NCBI GenBank assembly: GCA_039091255.1
Contig: JAWCMQ010000005.1
Span: 1 to 34,352, forward strand
Origin: JAWCMQ01 sp039091255
Lineage (GTDB): Archaea; Aenigmatarchaeota; Aenigmatarchaeia; GW2011-AR5; JACRAC01
Direction of reading: 5' to 3'
Length of the DNA: 34,352 nt
Shown here: positions 32,365 through 34,352 of the stretch, in pieces
Layout: each line of letters opens with the position of its first letter
Position numbering within the stretch: the first letter of the stretch is position 1
Translations under genes and position numbers: made by a program
Notes under the pieces: model-generated
Databases searched by the model: none
What the model was told of the DNA's origin: nothing
Seen by the model: only the letters and a program-made list of their open reading frames with translations

Positions 32365-32425
32365 GTTTGTTGCCTCTGCTCAGCATTTGGCTTGAGGAGC
32401 TGCGTGCAAAGCATCTGGCACAAAC
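32365..32425 (+). ncRNA. Hairpin leader RNA before tRNA-Asn, possibly an H/ACA-like guide
   Basis: GTTTGT (32365-32370) pairs with ACAAAC (32420-32425), and GCC (32372-32374) with GGC (32417-32419), with one bulged T. Inside, CTCAGC and GCTTGAG can form an upper stem. The element begins where the TATA box predicts transcription and ends 5 nt before the tRNA. An ACA triplet directly follows the GCC/GGC stem, as in archaeal H/ACA guide RNAs, but I see no proven pseudouridylation pocket. It might simply be a structured leader. Confidence 0.4.
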
Positions 32426-32430
32426 CAAAT

Positions 32431-32548
32431 GCCTCGGTAGCTCAGTAGGTAGAGCATCTGGCTGTTAAATTTTTCCGCAGGCGCTTTTTGGAGCGCAGCG
32501 AGAAAAAGGGCCTCCAGAGGGTCGGCGGTTCGAGTCCGCTCCGAGGCG
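32431..32548 (+). tRNA. tRNA-Asn(GTT) with an anticodon-loop intron
   Basis: Acceptor GCCTCGG pairs with CCGAGGC, discriminator G at 32548. D-arm GCTC-AGTAGGTA-GAGC; anticodon stem TCTGG with CCAGA; loop CT-GTT-A, anticodon GTT; T-arm GGCGG-TTCGAGT-CCGCT. The intron of about 45 nt (about 32468-32512, uncertain by one base) follows position 37, the canonical site. It contains the hairpin GCGCT with AGCGC, flanked by TTTTT and AAAAA. It shares GAGCGCAGCGA with the tRNA-Arg intron. The tRNA ends 9 nt from the end of the convergent ABC permease gene. Confidence 0.94.
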
Positions 32549-32557
32549 CTATTTTTT

Positions 32558-33328
32558 CTAAAACATGCGTGCCAGTTTGCCCGTACAACGTGCATGCTCG
32601 AATCCAACGTGATAGACCGCCAGCCCTATGAAGAGGTAGACGATTGCCATCGCGAATGCTGATTGCGCAAAGGCTGACCATGCCTGCCCAGTCGAAACTG
32701 CGCGGACGCCCTCGAACAGCGCTGTGAACGGCATCACTTCCGCGGCTGCTTGAAATGCTTCTGGCAGAACCGATGGTGGAGTCAGCGGCGAAGACAGCAC
32801 GATGAAAATTTGCATAGCTGACCATGCCAACCATGTGTGCTCGGTCCCAACTGTGAAAAATATGCCAGCGACGAACATCGCCAATCCAATGGACGCTATG
32901 AACACTGCCCCGAGCAGCGCAAGAGACGGTACAAGCGCTCCGACGAAATCGAAAAATCCGAAAAGTTGCGAAATCGCCGCTATGATTAGGATGTTCATAG
33001 CCGACAATATTGCAGAGAGCATAATACGGGCACCGATATATTCCCACTTGTTTATGCCTGTTGCGAATATCTCAGGTCCGCTTCCTGACCATACGTCCTC
33101 ATTAATGGCAATGTTGATGGATGTCTGGACCGTATAGGCCCAGCTCCAAAATATGTTCACTGCTAGCGCTATCGTACCTGCGGCGCTTGCGAGTTCTCGC
33201 GTCCACAGGGCAAAGACACCCCAAATCAGGACTGTGGTTACCGGAAAATACAGCAGCTCAAGCAGCCGCCAATGTGACGTCATGAAGATTTTGTAATCGC
33301 GCACCACAAGCGCTATCATTCTGTTCAT
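32558..33328 (-). CDS. ABC-2 type transporter permease
   Basis: 256-aa membrane protein with about six hydrophobic segments, as in ABC-2 exporters of the daunorubicin/polysaccharide type. The conserved C-terminal block is recognisable in LSSPLTPPSVLPEAFQAAAEVMPFTALFEGVRAV (about 177-210), where the family has P-x-x-LP...NP. Substrate unknown; likely exports a hydrophobic compound or polysaccharide. Its ATG overlaps the ATPase stop codon (ATGA), so the two proteins are made together. Confidence 0.88.
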   Translation of the reverse strand: MNRMIALVVRDYKIFMTSHWRLLELLYFPVTTVLIWGVFALWTRELASAAGTIALAVNIFWSWAYTVQTSINIAINEDVWSGSGPEIFATGINKWEYIGARIMLSAILSAMNILIIAAISQLFGFFDFVGALVPSLALLGAVFIASIGLAMFVAGIFFTVGTEHTWLAWSAMQIFIVLSSPLTPPSVLPEAFQAAAEVMPFTALFEGVRAVSTGQAWSAFAQSAFAMAIVYLFIGLAVYHVGFEHARCTGKLARMF

Positions 33329-34047
33329 GATTCCATCCTCATCCAGTAACGCTCCAAGCTGCCATAGCGGCGCTTGATGGCGGCTACACTGCCCACGTGC
33401 ACCAAGCGACCGTCTTTTATGAACCCTATGCGATGCGCAAGCTGCGATATCTCATTCATATTGTGGCTTGTAAGGAATATCGTGAGCCTTGTCTGGCGAT
33501 TGATACGCTTCAACTCGGTGCGTATGGCGTTAGCAGACTTCGGGTCGAGACCGAGTGTAGGCTCATCCAGCAGAAGTACGTCTGGGCTGTTGATAAGACC
33601 TTTCGCTATGCGCACTCGCGCCTGCTCGCCAGTTGATAGCGTATACCACATGCGCCTCTTGAATCGCGAGATTCCAAAGCGTTCTATCAATTTGCTTATG
33701 CGCTCATGCGGATTCTTTACGCCATAAAGGCGTGCATATGTCACAAGGATATCAAGCGGCGTTTGCCGCCAATGCGCACGGCTGGCTGTTGGAACATAAT
33801 TCGTTTTACTCAGGACGGCTCTGTTGGCATAGGGGTCTACGCCAAGAAGCCTGACTTTGCCCTTCTCTGGCTTAACGAGCGTTATCATCGCATTGATTAG
33901 CGTCGTCTTTCCAGAACCGTTCGGCCCCAACAGACCAAAAATTTCGCCCTTGCGAACGCTGAGACTGATATTGCGGAGCGCATAAACAGGCTTGCCGCGT
34001 TCGCGAAACGTTTTCGACAGGTTCGCTATGACTATAGCAGGTTTCAT
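33325..34047 (-). CDS. ABC transporter ATP-binding protein
   Basis: 240 aa, the nucleotide-binding partner of the permease. Walker A is GPNGSGKTT (about 41-49), the signature is LSTGEQARVRIAKGL instead of the usual LSGGQ (about 140-154), Walker B is VLLLDEPTLGLD (about 159-170), and the switch histidine is in TSHNMNE (about 193-199). The Q-loop is poorly marked (KTNYVPTASRAHW). I start at the ATG at 34047, from which the family pattern begins (AIVIANLSKTF); the longer frame adds 76 unrelated residues. Typical of exporters of the CcmA/DrrA class. Confidence 0.93.
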   Translation of the reverse strand: MKPAIVIANLSKTFRERGKPVYALRNISLSVRKGEIFGLLGPNGSGKTTLINAMITLVKPEKGKVRLLGVDPYANRAVLSKTNYVPTASRAHWRQTPLDILVTYARLYGVKNPHERISKLIERFGISRFKRRMWYTLSTGEQARVRIAKGLINSPDVLLLDEPTLGLDPKSANAIRTELKRINRQTRLTIFLTSHNMNEISQLAHRIGFIKDGRLVHVGSVAAIKRRYGSLERYWMRMES

Positions 34048-34150
34048 GAAGACCAACTGGCGAGTCCGAAAGATTAAGCTAAACAGACTTGTTGCTAAAA
34101 TGTATACCTCATAGCACTCGCCTGCCTTTTCGTGCGCTAAAAGGATTAAA

Positions 34151-34161
34151 AGTATAAAAAT
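34151..34161 (+). promoter_or_regulatory. TATA box of tRNA-Phe
   Basis: AGTATAAAAAT lies 24-34 nt before the first base of tRNA-Phe, the usual distance. Confidence 0.65.
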
Positions 34162-34184
34162 AAAATCGAACGATAAACCGCGTC

Positions 34185-34321
34185 GGGACGGTAGCTCAGC
34201 CTGGAGGCCCTTTCCGGAGGAAAGCGCCTGCGGAAAGGAAGGGAGCAGGGCTGCTTCCAACGGGTAAGAGAGCACACGGCTGAAGACCGTGGTGTCGAGG
34301 GTTCAAATCCCTCTCGTCCCA
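34185..34321 (+). tRNA. tRNA-Phe(GAA) with a 63-nt D-loop intron
   Basis: Acceptor GGGACGG pairs with TCGTCCC (one G-T), discriminator A at 34321. Anticodon arm CACGG-CTGAAGA-CCGTG gives anticodon GAA; T-arm GAGGG-TTCAAAT-CCCTC. The intron is placed at about 34205-34267 by analogy with tRNA-Arg: helix GCCT with GGGT (two wobbles), 3-nt bulges GGA and AAG. Excision gives a 74-nt tRNA with D-loop AGCCTGGGA. The splice-site helices are less perfect than in tRNA-Arg, so edges may shift by a few bases. The intron folds back through CCTTTCC with GGAAAGG. Its 34227-34258 segment is identical to positions 1-32 of the window. Confidence 0.92.
34227..34258 (+). repeat. 32-nt intron segment shared with the tRNA at position 1
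   Basis: Identical to bases 1-32. In tRNA-Phe the segment is the 3' half of a D-loop intron. The match could continue leftward in the first tRNA but the window begins there. Confidence 0.9.
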
Positions 34322-34352
34322 TTCAAATTCTTTTTATTTGCCTATGTGAAGT

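Noticed and set aside
34227..34258. GGAAGGGAGCAG in the tRNA introns resembles the tip of SRP RNA helix 8
   Set aside because: It lies within tRNA introns in both copies, the flanking bases do not form the SRP domain, and no Alu-like part is nearby. Taken as chance.
34048..34275. N-terminal extension of the ABC ATPase frame
   Set aside because: The extra 76 residues overlap the tRNA-Phe promoter and gene on the other strand and have no resemblance to the family.

Overview
This is an archaeal genome segment, probably a whole scaffold or most of one, since it contains an N gap and begins inside a tRNA gene. The archaeal assignment rests on a group II chaperonin, topoisomerase VI (A and B), a PIN-ATPase-KH protein of the PINA type, aIF1A, Nmd3, RtcB with archease, archaeal-type phosphoglycerate mutase, AMP phosphorylase, and tRNA genes with bulge-helix-bulge introns behind TATA boxes about 25 nt upstream. 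Genes are short-spaced and base composition is near 50% GC. The lineage cannot be fixed from this window. Compactness, AMP salvage genes and unusual tRNA introns would fit a DPANN archaeon such as a micrarchaeote, but that is only a guess.

Layout, left to right. The 3' part of an intron-bearing tRNA (probably His) is followed by hisS, PINA, csaA (opposite strand), an intron-bearing tRNA-Arg that abuts a NifU-domain gene and a THUMP-less ThiI-like gene, a 31-codon zinc-ribbon gene, a glutaredoxin and a class II ribonucleotide reductase. Next, on the minus strand, come archease, rtcB and an MFS transporter, divergent from an APC permease plus a small membrane protein. After a coiled-coil gene there is a tight plus-strand operon: ribose-1,5-bisphosphate isomerase, AMP phosphorylase, phosphoglycerate mutase, and an ATP-cone/nuclease gene that appears to start with AUA inside the preceding stop codon. 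A 645-bp gene-free stretch holds a large, highly structured RNA gene that I cannot assign to a family.

The third quarter carries three enzymes of the classical mevalonate pathway: phosphomevalonate kinase, mevalonate kinase (split by an assembly gap with a false 128-bp duplication), and diphosphomevalonate decarboxylase in a run with a Nudix and an HD hydrolase. A YjbQ-family gene lies between. Two minus-strand tRNA genes with large insertions follow, one being tRNA-Val with two introns. The last quarter holds a helical hypothetical gene, an HTH regulator divergent from the thermosome, a coiled-coil gene, a ribosome/translation run (nmd3, aIF1A, KH protein), top6B-top6A, a structured leader plus intron-bearing tRNA-Asn, an ABC exporter pair, and intron-bearing tRNA-Phe.

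Themes: (1) all six tRNA genes are interrupted, at least three in the D-loop, in the same window as the RtcB/archease ligase genes; (2) the introns share sequence with one another, including a 32-nt identity between the two tRNAs at the window ends and a 55-nt intron piece copied next to tRNA-Val; (3) nucleoside salvage is wired to lower glycolysis in one operon; (4) divergent genes repeatedly share one near-symmetrical TATA element.
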